From: Achatina immaculata
Lineage: Eukaryota > Mollusca > Gastropoda > Stylommatophora > Achatinidae
Direction of reading: 5' to 3'
NCBI GenBank assembly: GCA_009760885.1
Contig: CM019716.1
Span: 9,494,438 to 9,558,437 of the forward strand
Length of the DNA: 64,000 nucleotides
A program made the position numbers and the translations under genes. The notes beneath the pieces were generated by a model that made no database searches, was not told the DNA's origin, and was given only the letters and a program-made list of their open reading frames with translations. Of the stretch, positions 43,788-55,189 are shown in pieces. Every line of letters begins with the position of its first letter. Position 1 is the first letter of the stretch.

Positions 43788-44181
43788 ACAGACAGTGCGA
43801 ACGAAGAAGAGGAAGCTGCCATCACAAATTTTATGAAGAGAAAGAGACAACTGTTCAAACAACACTCCACATCTATTTCTCTTGAAAAAAGTCTATCTAT
43901 ATTATGTGGCTCATTTGTTTCATGTTTTTTGTTTAGCTTAACTGCTTATTACTGTGTGTAATGTTTATGTTTCTGTGCATGTCAATGCTGAAAATTTATT
44001 TGAACTGGCTAAATGAGAAAAGTGAGGAATGTGTGGAAACAGTTTTTTTTTAACCTTGTTATACATGCTTTCAATTATTCTCACCGCATTACTTAACTGT
44101 ACATACCAAGGTTTTACTTGTACTAATCTTAAAAAATATGATTGTCTGACACGCTGTATGTTAGAAATAAAAAGAACAAAC
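43788..44181. other. LINE 3' end and OSGEP intron
   Basis: The first ~80 bases look like LINE 3' UTR ('gaagaagaggaagctgccat'). The rest is AT-rich intron leading to the OSGEP donor. The minus-strand open frame from 44237 down to 43965 is exon plus intron read-through. Confidence 0.5.
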
Positions 44182-44257
44182 CTTTCATCTGTGGCATACA
44201 GCTTAGCACCCCTTTCTGTAGCCATTATTTCCATCATTTCCTGTAACCTTTTGTTAC
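44182..44257 (-). CDS. OSGEP: OSGEP exon: NKRLQEMMEIMATERGAKLY segment
   Basis: A 76-base exon. Acceptor CACATATTCCAG precedes 44257 and donor AG/GTTTGT follows 44182. It reads (C)NKRLQEMMEIMATERGAKL and YATDER. In relatives the block is G-V-G-C-N-x-R-L-Q-E-M-M, part of the nucleotide-binding ASKHA fold. The entering phase (1 base from the previous exon) and the leaving phase (2) fit both neighbours. The donor GTTTGT is weaker than that of the other exons. Confidence 0.93.
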
Positions 44258-44274
44258 CTGGAATATGTGATACA

Positions 44275-45310
44275 GACGCTATGAAATTATATCTAATACT
44301 GACATACAGACACCATGAAATTATGCCTAATATGACATACAGATACCATGAAATTGTACCTAATATGACATAAAGATTGCCATGAAATTATGCCTAATAT
44401 GACATACAGATGCCATGAAACTATGCCTAATGACATACAGACACCATGAAATTATGCCTAATATGACATACAAACACCATGAAATTATGCCTAATATGAC
44501 ATACAGATTGCCATGAAATTATGCCTAATATGACATACAGATGCCATGAAACTATGCCTAATATGACATACAGACAACATGAAATTATTAATGACATACA
44601 TATGCCACAAAATTATGGGTGACATACAGATGCCATGAAATTATAGTTAATATAACATACCATGAAATTATAGCAACTATGACTTACAGATGCACTAAAT
44701 TATGGCTAATATGAGATAAAAGGTACCATGAAATAGGGATACAGACAGCATGAAACTGTAGCTAATTTGAGATAAAAGTTACCATGAAACAGGGTTACTG
44801 ACAGCATGAAACTGTAGCTAATATGACATACAAAAGCATGAAAATAGGATCAAACAACATGAAATTACAGGTAACATGACATTTCAAACAATATGAAATT
44901 AAAGATAACATGCCATTTTCAAGAATATGAAATTTGAGCTGATGCAGGATTTCAAACAAAATGAAATTACAGCTAACACAGGATTTTTAACAACATGAAA
45001 GTATAGCTAATACAGGATTACCAACAACATGAAAATACAGCTAACACAGGATAACCTACAACATGAAAATACAGCTAACACAGGATAACCTACAACATGA
45101 AAATACAGCTAACACTGGATTACATACAACATGAAATTACAGCTAACACAGGATTACATACAACATGAAATTACAGCTAACACAGGATTGCCTACAACAT
45201 GAATTTACAGCTAACACAGGACTACCTACAACATGAAATTACAGCTAACACAGGATTGCCTACAACATGAAATTACAGCTAACACAGGATTACCTACAAC
45301 ATGAAATTAA
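44275..45310. repeat. ~33-bp minisatellite, two sub-families, in OSGEP intron
   Basis: The left part has core 'cctaatatgacatacagatg' plus 'ccatgaaattatg'. It degenerates around 44640-44950 and becomes 'acagctaacacaggattacc' plus 'tacaacatgaaatt' on the right. The shared 'acatgaaatta' suggests one array that diverged. Confidence 0.85.
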
Positions 45311-45379
45311 AGTATCTAAGAAAACTTGCAACAAAGGAAAAAAAACTATGTGGTGTTTCATAGTGCCACCAAAACAAAA

Positions 45380-45580
45380 CAGCTTTGTATTGTACGTGTG
45401 TCTACGTTGTTACACATAGAATTAATCTTGCAGTTTCAACACTTCATGTATTGTATGTGTGTCTACATTGTTAGACACAGAATTAATCTTGCAGTTTCAA
45501 CACTTCATGTATTGTACGTGTGTCTACATTATTACACAAAGAATTAATCTTACAGTTTCAACACTTCATGTATTGTACAC
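45380..45580. repeat. ~61-bp repeat, 3 units
   Basis: Core 'gaattaatcttgcagtttca' plus 'acacttcatgtattgtacgt' and 'gtgtctacattgttacaca'. Intronic. Confidence 0.8.
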
Positions 45581-45652
45581 TGTTACACATAAAACTACAA
45601 ACACTAATCTATAAGTAGTGTACAACAAACAGAATGCTTGATCAATACTTAC

Positions 45653-45709
45653 AGCCAACTCCACCAACAATCAACACTTCCTGAGATCCACAGTGAGCCA
45701 TTGCTCTTT
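45653..45709 (-). CDS. OSGEP: OSGEP exon: [20 protein letters not shown] segment
   Basis: A 57-base exon between acceptor GTACTATTCAG and donor CT/GTAAGTATT. It reads (E)[18 protein letters not shown] plus the first base of Cys. Relatives have [21 protein letters not shown]. The Gly-rich GGVG loop belongs to the ATP-binding ASKHA domain. It joins in frame with 49149-49202 (G + AA = Glu) and with 44182-44257 (T + GT = Cys). Confidence 0.95.
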
Positions 45710-45724
45710 CTGAATAGTACAAAC

Positions 45725-46390
45725 AATCGATCATCACATTACAAGGATAACAGTCAATCGATCACATTACTAGCATAACAGTCAGTCAGTCACGTTACAA
45801 GGATAACAGTAAAAAAAGTAACATTACAAGAATAACAGTCAGTCAATCACATTACAAGGATAACAGTCAATCAATCACATAAGAAGAATAACAGTCAATC
45901 AGTCACATTACAAAAATACTACAAAAAACTGCAATGTTTTAAATTATTACATAAAATCAGTCTTATCAACAAGATGATAGCCAGTCAGTCACATCAATAA
46001 GATAACAATCAATCAGTCATATCAACAAGGGTCATAATTAATGATATCTCATGAGAAACAGTCAACTAATAATATCACAGTCAATCAACTATGTTACAAA
46101 GATAAGTCAATCATTCATATCACAAAAGTAGTAGTCAATCATTCACATCACAAAAGATAACAGTCATCAAGCATATTACAAAATTAAAATCAATCAGTCA
46201 TATCACAATGGTAGCAGTCAAACAATCATATTACAAGGGAAATAATCAATCAGTCATAAGGTAAAGTCATATTACATCAGTAATAATCAATCATATTACA
46301 AAGGAAACTGTAATCATCTTAAAAGGGAAATGATCAATCAATCTTATTACAAGAGAAACAATCATATCACTGAAAAAGGAAATGATCAAT
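45725..46390. repeat. Degenerate ~28-bp array (CAGTCAATCAATCACATTAC)
   Basis: Units such as 'cagtcaatcaatcacattac' plus 'aaggataa', loose and diverged; further right they become 'atcttattacaagagaaaca'. Intronic, no coding signal. Confidence 0.75.
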
Positions 46391-46394
46391 AAAT

Positions 46395-48936
46395 CTTATT
46401 ACAAGAGAAACAATCATATCACCAAAAAAGGAAATGATCAATCAATCATACTACAAGAGAAACAATCATATCATCAGCAAATGGAAATGTCACCAACTAT
46501 ACAATACAATCATGTATATGACATACACTGCAGCAGTAAACTGAAGATTTCAGCACAGAATTTCAAATAATTATTACTTTTGTTACCTCACATAATTAAA
46601 GTAATAAAATAAACAAAAAAGTAATCAGGAAACTCAAAGTACACTTAACCCTTGAACAACTTAGGAGTTAGGAGCACCAACCCTTCAACATTTGTTGCGG
46701 AAACAACCATACACTCCTTGTCAAGTTTTTATGTACATAATTACCATGTTACACCTGATTCTTCAACAAATCTTAACAGACTGGATTAGCCTTGATGAAA
46801 CAAACTTATCAGACAAAATTAACCCCTGATGCAACAAACTCACCAGAAGACACATATGCCCCCAAGGGGGATTAAGACAGCATGTAAGCCATGTCTGAAG
46901 ATAAACCAGGCAGAACTCGGACACAGACAGCGACATGACAATATAGATAACAATAAGCTGACCACACCTTTGATCACCTCTATCCACTGTAAGAAACAAA
47001 GCCTTGACGGTAGCAAGCGTATGCAGGAGAGAGAGAGAGAGAGTGTCAAGAAATTTATGTACACCTTTATTATCAAAATGTACAATTTATGTAAAATTAT
47101 TACCTTTATCATACGAATCACTATCATCTCTTGATTTGTAAAAGCCCACCATTTCATTGTTTCATCTCATGGGCAGTCATCCCCATGTCACACCAATTAA
47201 CTGACTTTGTCATAGTTGATTATTGAACGAAAGTTATTTTTTTTTAAAAAGTGAGTTTGCAGAGAGCCGTTCTCGGGCAAATCCTTTCAAATTCTTTCCT
47301 CTGAAGCATCCAACTGTTTACTCTGCCTGACCGTACAAGATAAAAGAACGTATCCTTTCATCCTATCTCCCGACAGGCCAGTCAGCCTCCAAACAGAAGC
47401 AGCGACAGCCATTAGTCAAGATGACCTTCAATCACCTAAATCTGATCAGATATTTGTGACAATGATGTAATTGTGTGTGTGTGCGTATTTTTTTTCACAT
47501 ACACTCCCATCAAGTTTGAATGTTAACAATACATAAGGTTGTTTCTTATCAAGAAAACATTGATCCTTGAATGTTAACATTACAAAAGTTGTCTCTTAGC
47601 AAGAAAACATTGATTCTTGAATGTTAACATTACAAAAGTTGTCTCTTCACAAGAAAACACTGAATCTTATTACAAGAGAAACAATCATATCACCAAAAAA
47701 GGAAATGATCAATCAATCATACTACAAGAGAAACAATCATATCATCAGCAAATGGAAATGTCACCAACTATACAATACAATCATGTATATGACATACACT
47801 GCAGCAGTAAACTGAAGATTTCAGCACAGAATTTCAAATAATTATTACTTTTGTTACCTCACATAATTAAAGTAATAAAATAAACAAAAAAGTAATCAGG
47901 AAACTCAAAGTACACTTAACCCTTGAACAACTTAGGAGTTAGGAGCACCAACCCTTCAACATTTGTTGCGGAAACAACCATACACTCCTTGTCAAGTTTT
48001 TATGTACATATTTACCATGTTATATCTGATTCTTCAACAAATCTTAACAGACTGGATTAGCCTTGATGAAACAAACTTATCAGACAAAATTAACCCCTGA
48101 TGCAACAAACTCACCAGAAGACACATATGCCCCCAAGGGGGATTAAGACAGCATGTAAGCCATGTCTGAAGATAAACCAGGCAGAACTCGGACACAGACA
48201 GCGACATGACAATATAGATAACAATAAGCTGACCACACCTTTGATCACCTCTATCCACTGTAAGAAACAAAGCCTTGACGGTAGCAAGCGTATGCAGGAG
48301 AGAGAGAGAGAGAGAGAGTGTCAAGAAATTTATGTACACCTTTATTATCAAAATGTACAATTTATGTAAAATTATTACCTTTATCATACGAATCACTATC
48401 ATCTCTTGATTTGTAAAAGCCCACCATTTCATTGTTTCATCTCATGGGCAGTCATCCCCATGTCACACTAATTAACTGACTTTGTCATAGTTGATTATTG
48501 AACGAAAGTTATTTTTTTTTAAAAAGTGAGTTTGCAGAGAGCCGTTCTCGGGCAAATCCTTTCAAATTCTTTCCTCTGAAGCATCCAACTGTTTACTCTG
48601 CCTGACCGTACAAGATAAAAGAACGTATCCTTTCATCCTATCTCCCGACAGGCCAGTCAGCCTCCAAACAGAAGCAGCGACAGCCATTAGTCAAGATGAC
48701 CTTCAATCACCTAAATCTGATCAGATATTTGTGACAATGATGTAATTGTGTGTGTGTGCGTATTTTTTTTCACATACACTCCCATCAAGTTTGAATGTTA
48801 ACAATACATAAGGTTGTTTCTTATCAAGAAAACATTGATCCTTGAATGTTAACATTACAAAAGTTGTCTCTTAACAAGAAAACATTGATTCTTGAATGTT
48901 AACATTACAAAAGTTGTCTCTTCACAAGAAAACACT
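46395..48936. repeat. 1271-bp tandem duplication (2 copies) within OSGEP intron
   Basis: Copy 1 is 46395-47665 and copy 2 is 47666-48936, both starting 'aatcttattacaagagaaac'. The copies are nearly identical; the (GA)n at about 47028-47041 is longer in copy 2 (48298-48318). No exon was recognised inside. The 70-130 codon minus-strand frames here (VDRGDQRCGQLIVIYIVMSL) show no family similarity that I can name and are not called. The junction 'aacactgaatctt' sits in the 50-bp array. Confidence 0.85.
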
Positions 48937-49135
48937 GAATCTTGAGTGTTAACATTAGAAAAGTTGTCTGTTAGCAAGAAAACACTGAACCTTGAGTGTT
49001 AACATTAGAAAAGTTGTCTGTTAGCAAGAAAACACTGAATCTTGAGTGTTAACATTAGAAAAGTTGTCTGTTAGCAAGAAAACACTGAATCTTGAGTGTT
49101 AACATTAGAAAAGTTGTCTGTTAGCAAGAAAACAT
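48785..49135. repeat. 50-bp minisatellite, ~7 units
   Basis: Core 'gttaacattacaaaagttgt' plus 'ctcttaacaagaaaacattg'. The left copy at 47515-47665 has three units. It ends 14 bases before the OSGEP donor at 49148. Confidence 0.85.
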
Positions 49136-49148
49136 CATGAGCTAGTAC

Positions 49149-49202
49149 CTGTAATCTCAATGAGCATGGCAAAGACGGTCTCCTGCAAGGAGAAGCACAG
49201 AT
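49149..49202 (-). CDS. OSGEP: OSGEP exon: [17 protein letters not shown] segment
   Basis: A 54-base exon between acceptor TTACAGATAAG and donor CAG/GTACTAG. It reads (D)[17 protein letters not shown](E). Relatives have [20 protein letters not shown]. Its first two bases AT need a preceding G to make the conserved Asp, so the upstream exon must end in phase 1. The exon now found upstream (55111-55189) ends in phase 0, which shows that an exon of about 46 nt is missing between them. Confidence 0.93.
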
Positions 49203-49690
49203 CTTATCTGTAACAACTACATAGAACAATACATGAAAAATGATGCACATATCTATTATTGTATGTATATGTATTTTAGAACAACATGTTAGAAATGGCA
49301 GGCCTCCTTGGACATTATAATTAAAAGTATTTTATACATGACATTTTACAGGCCGTGAAAATTTTACTTTAAAATAAACATTAAAAAAGAAGGAAGATAT
49401 CACTACAGAGAATAATATAATAATAACAGAACAAAAAAATACAGAAACACTGTTACATAGACATAAAAAAACAGACAAAAACTTGACCAACTATCTTCAT
49501 CAATGAACAACAACATGTACACAGAAAACAGCTAAAACAGGAAGATTTTTCAAGTAAGAAACAGCAAGGGGAGAAATTTACACACAAAACAGAGCTAGAA
49601 TAGGAAGATTTTTCAAGTAAGAAACAGCAAGGGGAGAAATTTACACACAAAACAGAGCTAGAATAGGAAGATTTTTCAACTTTTTTGCTC
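49203..49690. other. OSGEP intron with a 63-bp repeat
   Basis: AT-rich and unique to about 49500. Then 'acagctaaaacaggaagatt' plus 'tttcaagtaagaaacagcaa' and 'ggggagaaatttacacacaa' occurs about 2.5 times, ending in the truncated LINE at 49690. Confidence 0.6.
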
Positions 49691-51590
49691 CATCTTGCCA
49701 TTATTTCATCTCTGTTCATTACTGAATGCCCCTCCTTTGACTTCAGGCAACCAGTCTTGTGGTATTCCCTTTTGTTTGTTAACTCCTTTATTTGTTTGTA
49801 CATATCTCTTGTGTTTCCATGATAGTGTGTCTCTATTTCATTAGATTTCTTATTTAGCCACTCCTCCTTAGCTTTATTGCATTTGTGTCTTATTTCTTTA
49901 TTTATTTTGTCATATTCATATTTATCTTCCTTAAGACTTCTTCTCTGATCCATTAGTTGCAAAATTTCTTCTGTCATTCACTCCTTTTTAGCGTGTTTTT
50001 TATTTGGAGGTAAGATTTCGATAGATGTTTGCTGAACAGAGTCTTTTAGCATATTCCATTGTTCATCAATCATTTCAATCTTCTCTATAGCATTATGTCC
50101 ATTATGTACTATGGTCCTATATTGTTCTTGTATTGCTTTATCTTTCCGTAACAGCTCTCTATCTAGTTCTTTGTTTTTAGCTGCTACTTTTAACCTCTTT
50201 AGCCTGATTCTCACTTTTCCTACGACTGGGATGTGGTCACTGTTGCAGTCTGCACTTGGTCTTGTTTTTACCGATATTAGTGAGTTCCTGAATCTTCTGT
50301 TCATCATAATGTAATCTATCTGGTTACGTATGTTATTATTTGGGCTTTTCCATGTCTATAGTCGCCTTGGGTGTTGTTGAAACCAAGTATTTCCTATTAT
50401 CATTTCATTCTTTTCTGCCCACTCAATCAACACCTCTCATCTTTTGTTTCTGATACCTAGTCCATACTTGCCAGTAGCTTCACTGTCTTGTTTAGTTCCT
50501 ACTTTTGCATTTAAATCACCCAGCACAAAGTTTACTTCCCATGTTGTAAAATTCTTTTCAGAGCTTTTTGAAGTTGTGCATATACTTGGATGAGATTTGT
50601 GTCTATTGGGTGGCCCTGCAATTTAACCATTAACACTGTCTGATATGCACCAGAAACCTTTCACTGCTATTGCTGTCTTCTTATTCAAGGCTATGCCAAC
50701 TTCATTTCTACACTGGTTTCCTCCAGAATATATTATTTTGAAGTCTTTATGGTCTCTCTCTCTCCTGCTCCAATCCATCTCATTTCACATAAACCAAGGA
50801 TGTTAATTTCCATTCTTTTAATTTCTTGTTCGTTGTTTTCTGGTTTTCCACATTTAGTTAACGTTCTAATGTTCCATGTTGCAATTATTATGGTATTGCT
50901 TATGTTTTCTTTGTGTACAGCAGTTGGATGACGATCTGGTATCACCTTTTGTTTCTGATACCTAGTCCATACTTGCCAGTAGCTTCATTGTCTTGTTTAG
51001 TTCCTACTTTTGCATTTAAATCACCCAGCACAAAGTTTACTTCCCATGTTGTAAAATTCTTTTCAGAGCTTTTTGAAGTTGTGCATATACTTGGATGAGA
51101 TTTGTGTCTATTGGGTGGCCCTGCAATTTAACCATTAACACTGTCTGATATGCACCAGAAACCTTTCACTGCTATTGCTGTCTTCTTATTCAAGGCTATG
51201 CCAACTTCATTTCTACACTGGTTTCCTCCAGAATATATTATTTTGAAGTCTTTATGGTCTCTCTCTCTCCTGCTCCAATCCATCTCATTTCACATAAACC
51301 AAGGATGTTAATTTCCATTCTTTTAATTTCTTGTTCGTTGTTTTCTGGTTTTCCACATTTAGTTAACGTTCTAATGTTCCATGTTGCAATTATTATGGTA
51401 TTGCTTATGTTTTCTTTGTGTACAGCAGTTGGATGACGATCTGGTATCACCTGTCACACGTGATGGTCCCTATTGGATAAGGCGGTTCCACTGGAACCCC
51501 CATTAACATTGTTATGATTCAAAGAATGGTGGATTGTCATAATTGTTCTTGGGAATTTAGTGTTGGCTTCCCCTTGCCTTCCACCAGTTT
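49681..51590 (-). pseudogene. RTE-type LINE fragment (family D): endonuclease part only
   Basis: Minus strand. The start region reads MIPDRHPTAVHKENIS, IIIATWNIRTLTKCGK and INILGLCEMRWIGAGE (first endonuclease motifs, twice because of the 505-bp duplication). At 49978-50307: RRFRNSLISVKTRPSADCNS, DHIPVVGKVRIRLK (SDH motif). TGA at 49978-49980 stands where relatives have Trp, then EEILQLMDQRRSLKEDKY, IRHKCNKAKEEWLNKK and HKTGCLKSKEGHSVMNRDEI. It ends at about 49690, before any RT motif. Same layout as the RTE at 3597-6922 but clearly a different family. Confidence 0.8.
50438..51447. repeat. 505-bp tandem duplication inside the RTE fragment
   Basis: 50438-50942 and 50943-51447 are direct copies (step 505), both starting 'cttttgtttctgatacctag'. 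The junction 'ggtatcacc/ttttgtttctg' joins the start of the endonuclease ORF to a point ~500 bases downstream in the element. Confidence 0.88.
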
Positions 51591-54430
51591 GTTTATGGTT
51601 TACTCTACTAGCCTTTGACTCTGGCTAGAGTCTACCCTACAAAGTTTGTTTATGGTTTACTCCACTAGCCTTTGACTGTGGCTAGAGCCTACCCTACAAA
51701 GTTTGTTTATGGTTTACTTCACTAGCCTTTGACTCTGGCTAGAGGCTACCCTACAAGATTTGTTTATGGTTTACTCCACTAGCCTTTGACTCTGGCTAGA
51801 GTCTACCCTACAAGGTTTGTTTATGGTTTTGACTCTGCCGGAGCCTACCCTACAAGGTTTGTTTATGGTTTTGACTCTGGCTAGAGTCTACCCTACAAGA
51901 TTTGTTTATGGTTTACTCCACTACCCTTTGAGTCTGGCTAGAGTCTACCCTACAAGATTTGTTTATGGTTTTGACTCTGGCCAGAGCCTACCCTACAAGG
52001 TTTGTTTATGGTTTTGACTCTGGCTAGAGTCTACTCTACAAGGTTTGTTTATGGTTTACTCCACTAGCCTTTGACTATGGCCAGAGTCTACCCTACAAGG
52101 TTTGTTTATGGTTTACTCCACTAGCCTTTGACTCTAGCTAGAGCCTACTCTACAAGGTTTGTTTATGGTTTACTCCACTAGCCTTTGACTCTGGCTAGAG
52201 TCTACTCTACAAGGTTTGTTTATGGTTTACTCCACTAGCCTTTGACTATGGCCAGAGTCTACCCTACAAGGTTTGTTTATGGTTTACTCCACTAGCCTTT
52301 GACTCTAGCTACAGCCTATCTTACAAGATTTGTTTATGGTTTACTCCACTAGTCTTTGACTCTCACCAGAGCCTATCCTACAAGGTTTGTTTATGGTTTA
52401 CTCCACTAGCCTTTGACTCTGGCTAGAGCCTACCCTACAAGATTTGTTTATGGTTTTGACTCTGGCCAGAGCCTACCCTACAAGGTTTGTTTATGGTTTT
52501 GACTCTGGCTAGAGTCTACCCTACAAGATTTGTTTATGGTTTTGACTCTGGCCAGAGCCTACTCTACAAGGTTTGTTTATGGTTTTGACTCTGGCCAGAG
52601 CCTACTCTACAAGGTTTGTTTATGGTTTTGACTCTGGCTAGAGTCTACCCTACAAGATTTGTTTATGGTTTTGACTCTGGCTAGAGTCTAACCTACAAGG
52701 TTTGTTTATGGTTTTGACTCTGGCTAGTCTACCCTACAAGGTTTGTTTATGGTTTACTCTACTAGCCTTTGACTGTGGCCAGAGTCTACCCTACAAAGTT
52801 TGTTTATGGTTTTGACTCTGGCTAGAGTCTACCCTACAAGGTTTGTTTATGGTTTTGACTCTGGCTAGAGTCTACCCTACAAGGTTTGTTTATGGTTTTG
52901 ACTCTGGCTAGAGTCTACCCTACAAGGTTTGTTTATGGTTTACTCTACTAGCCTTTGACTGTGGCCAGAGCCTACTCTACAAGATTTGTTTATGGTTTTG
53001 ACTCTGGCTAGAGTCTACCCTACAAGGTTTGTTTATGGTTTTGACTCTGGCTAGAGTCTAACCTACAAGGTTTGTTTATGGTTTTGACTCTGGCTAGAGC
53101 CTATCCTACAAGGTTTGTTTATGGTTTACTGCACTAGTCTTTGACTCTGGCCATAGCCTACCCTACAAGATTTGTTTATGGTTTTGACTCTGGCTAGAGT
53201 CTATCCTACAAGGTTTGTTTATGGTTTTGACTCTGGCTAGAGCCTACCTTATAAGATTTGTTTATGGTTTACTCTACTAGCCTTTGACTCTGGCCATAGC
53301 CTACCCTATAAGATTTGTTTATGGTTTTGACTCTGGCCAGAGCCTACCCTACAAGGTTTGTTTATGGTTTTGACTCTAGCCAGAGCCTACTCTACAAGGT
53401 TTGTTTATGGTTTTGACTCTGGCCAGAGCCTACTCTACAAGGTTTGTTTATGGTTTTGACTCTGGCTAGAGTCTACCCTACAAGATTTGTTTATGGTTTT
53501 GACTCTGGCTAGAGTCTAACCTACAAGGTTTGTTTATGGTTTTGACTCTGGCTAGTCTACCCTACAAGGTTTGTTTATGGTTTACTCTACTAGCCTTTGA
53601 CTGTGGCCAGAGTCTACCCTACAAAGTTTGTTTATGGTTTTGACTCTGGCTAGAGTCTACCCTACAAGGTTTGTTATGGTTTTGACTCTGGCTAGAGTCT
53701 ACCCTACAAGGTTTGTTTATGGTTTTGACTCTGGCTAGAGTCTACCCTACAAGGTTTGTTTATGGTTTACTCTACTAGCCTTTGACTGTGGCCAGAGCCT
53801 ACTCTACAAGATTTGTTTATGGTTTTGACTCTGGCTAGAGTCTACCCTACAAGGTTTGTTTATGGTTTTGACTCTGGCTAGAGTCTAACCTACAAGGTTT
53901 GTTTATGGTTTTGACTCTGGCTAGAGCCTATCCTACAAGGTTTGTTTATGGTTTACTGCACTAGTCTTTGACTCTGGCCATAGCCTACCCTACAAGATTT
54001 GTTTATGGTTTTGACTCTGGCTAGAGTCTATCCTACAAGGTTTGTTTATGGTTTTGACTCTGGCTAGAGCCTACCTTATAAGATTTGTTTATGGTTTACT
54101 CTACTAGCCTTTGACTCTGGCCATAGCCTACCCTATAAGATTTGTTTATGGTTTTGACTCTGGCCAGAGCCTACCCTACAAGGTTTGTTTATGGTTTTGA
54201 CTCTAGCCAGAGCCTACCTTACAAGATTTGTTAATGGTTCTGACTCTGCCCAGAGCCTACCCTACAAGGTTTGTTTATGGTTTTGACTCTGGCTAGAGTC
54301 TACCCTACAAGGTTTGTTTATGGTTTACTCCACTAGCCTTTGATTCTGGCTAGAGCCTACCCTACAAGGTTTGTTTATGGTTTACTCCACTAGCCTTTGA
54401 TTCTGGCTAGAGCCTACCCTACAAGGCAGC
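51590..54430 (-). repeat. 45/57-bp minisatellite derived from RTE 5' UTR, ~55 units
   Basis: Core 'gtttgtttatggttttgact' plus 'ctggctagagtctaccctac', with a longer form containing 'tactccactagcct'. The single-copy counterpart lies in the RTE 5' UTR at about 6618-6675 ('ggtttgtgtacggactctct', 'gctagcctttggactccctg', 'tcctacccgcaaggcagcgg'), and after the array the same 5' UTR continues ('tacaaggcagcatggggttt'). Blocks about 827 bases long repeat within the array (52580-53400 and 53405-54230). Confidence 0.85.
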
Positions 54431-54720
54431 ATGGGGTTTGAAATCAGAGTTTCCTTCTCCTAGACGAGCTACCAACGAAGACTAATGAGTCTCATCTACC
54501 TGAAGTGTCTGGTTTTCAGGTACCAGATACTCACCTTTCACCCTTCTCCTGTCAGTTTAAACAGTTTTGCCACGAGAAGGCCAGGAGCTGGACTTGGACT
54601 GTCAGAGGCTATTTGAGATGCACACTTTGGAGACATTTAATTGAAGTGGAGAGCTTATCCTCCACCCCACCTCCAGCTATTACAGTCCTTAGAACCTATT
54701 TATTGTTTTAAATAAGCTCA
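54431..54720 (-). mobile_element. Remainder of the RTE family D 5' UTR
   Basis: Follows the array and lines up in order with 6660-6900 of the other RTE (GGCAGC block, 'cctccacccc', 'cctccagctattacag'). It contains a donor-like AAAG/GTGAGTATC on the minus strand at 54532-54541, examined and rejected as an OSGEP exon end. Confidence 0.55.
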
Positions 54721-54834
54721 TAATATAAGTGTCAATTAAACACTGATAATATATATGGAATAGGTCAACAGAAGAAAGACATTTCTAGATGTTATGTACA
54801 CCTTCTAGTAAAACTAAACAATTCTTAGTCAACA

Positions 54835-55078
54835 CAGCATAAACAACAAACAGCAGAAGCAGCATAAACAACAAACAACAGTGCAGCATAAACAAGAGAA
54901 GAAGGTAGCAGAACCACCACTCACAACAATAACAAAAACAACAAACAACAGTAGCAGCATAAACAACAAACAGCAGAAGCAGCATAAACAACAAACAACA
55001 GTGCAGCATAAACAAGAGAAGATGGTAGCAGAACCACCACTCACAACAATAACAAAAACGACAACAGCAATAATAATA
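54835..55078. repeat. AAC/CAG-rich ~120-bp repeat, 2 units
   Basis: 'agcagcataaacaacaaaca' and 'agcagaaccaccactcacaa' blocks repeat with about 120-base spacing; two more units lie at 56560-56757. Both junctions of the 1.69-kb duplication are in or near this repeat. Confidence 0.8.
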
Positions 55079-55110
55079 ACAACAACAACACCAACACCAG
55101 TCAGTCCTAC

Positions 55111-55189
55111 CTCTATGTAAGAAAGCAACCCGGAGAAAGACACATCCATTCCTTTCACAACGTACGGCATCTCTAGAAACTTCTTGCCC
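55111..55189 (-). CDS. OSGEP: OSGEP exon: [20 protein letters not shown] segment (downstream duplicate)
   Basis: A 79-base exon between acceptor TTTCTTGGCAG and donor GAG/GTAGGACT. It reads (K)[18 protein letters not shown], then SGLLSYIE. Relatives have [26 protein letters not shown], the tRNA/partner-facing insert of Kae1. It enters in phase 2 and leaves in phase 0. The exon and its splice sites are identical to 56799-56877. Using both would add 79 bases and shift the frame, so only one can be in a functional mRNA. Confidence 0.93.

Larger units (their letters stand above)
39093..43800 (+). mobile_element. RNase-H LINE (I/Nimb-like), second copy, nearly full length
   Basis: 5' UTR at about 39093-39526, endonuclease-RT-RNase H coding region 39527-43787, short 3' UTR with an unclear end near 43800-43870. 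Two SINE-like insertions (42103-42405 and 42644-42888) interrupt the region between RT and RNase H. Domain order APE-RT-RNase H-CCHC-like is that of the I superfamily (I, Nimb, Ingi and relatives). The element sits in the OSGEP intron between exons 44182-44257 and 35560-35658, in the opposite orientation to the gene. Confidence 0.85.

Noticed and set aside
43965..44181. Minus-strand continuation of the OSGEP frame after YATDER
   Set aside because: Intron read-through; the next residues in OSGEP (FCIDNGAM) are found in the exon at 35560-35658 with matching phase.
46763..48432. Minus-strand frames of 78-132 codons in the 1271-bp duplication as host exons
   Set aside because: They do not match the OSGEP order and have no paired acceptor/donor in frame. 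They lie wholly in a duplicated intron segment.
54500..54590. Possible OSGEP exon ending GTGAAAG/GTGAGTATC on the minus strand
   Set aside because: The donor is good and the final G would give VKD before LCFSLQ, but in that frame a TAA lies 24 bases before the donor and no acceptor gives an exon of the required length (1 mod 3). The sequence also aligns with an RTE 5' UTR.
54829..55110. Val-rich extension ([11 protein letters not shown]) after the OSGEP exon frame
   Set aside because: Read-through into the intron beyond the GTAGGACT donor, made of AAC-type simple repeat.
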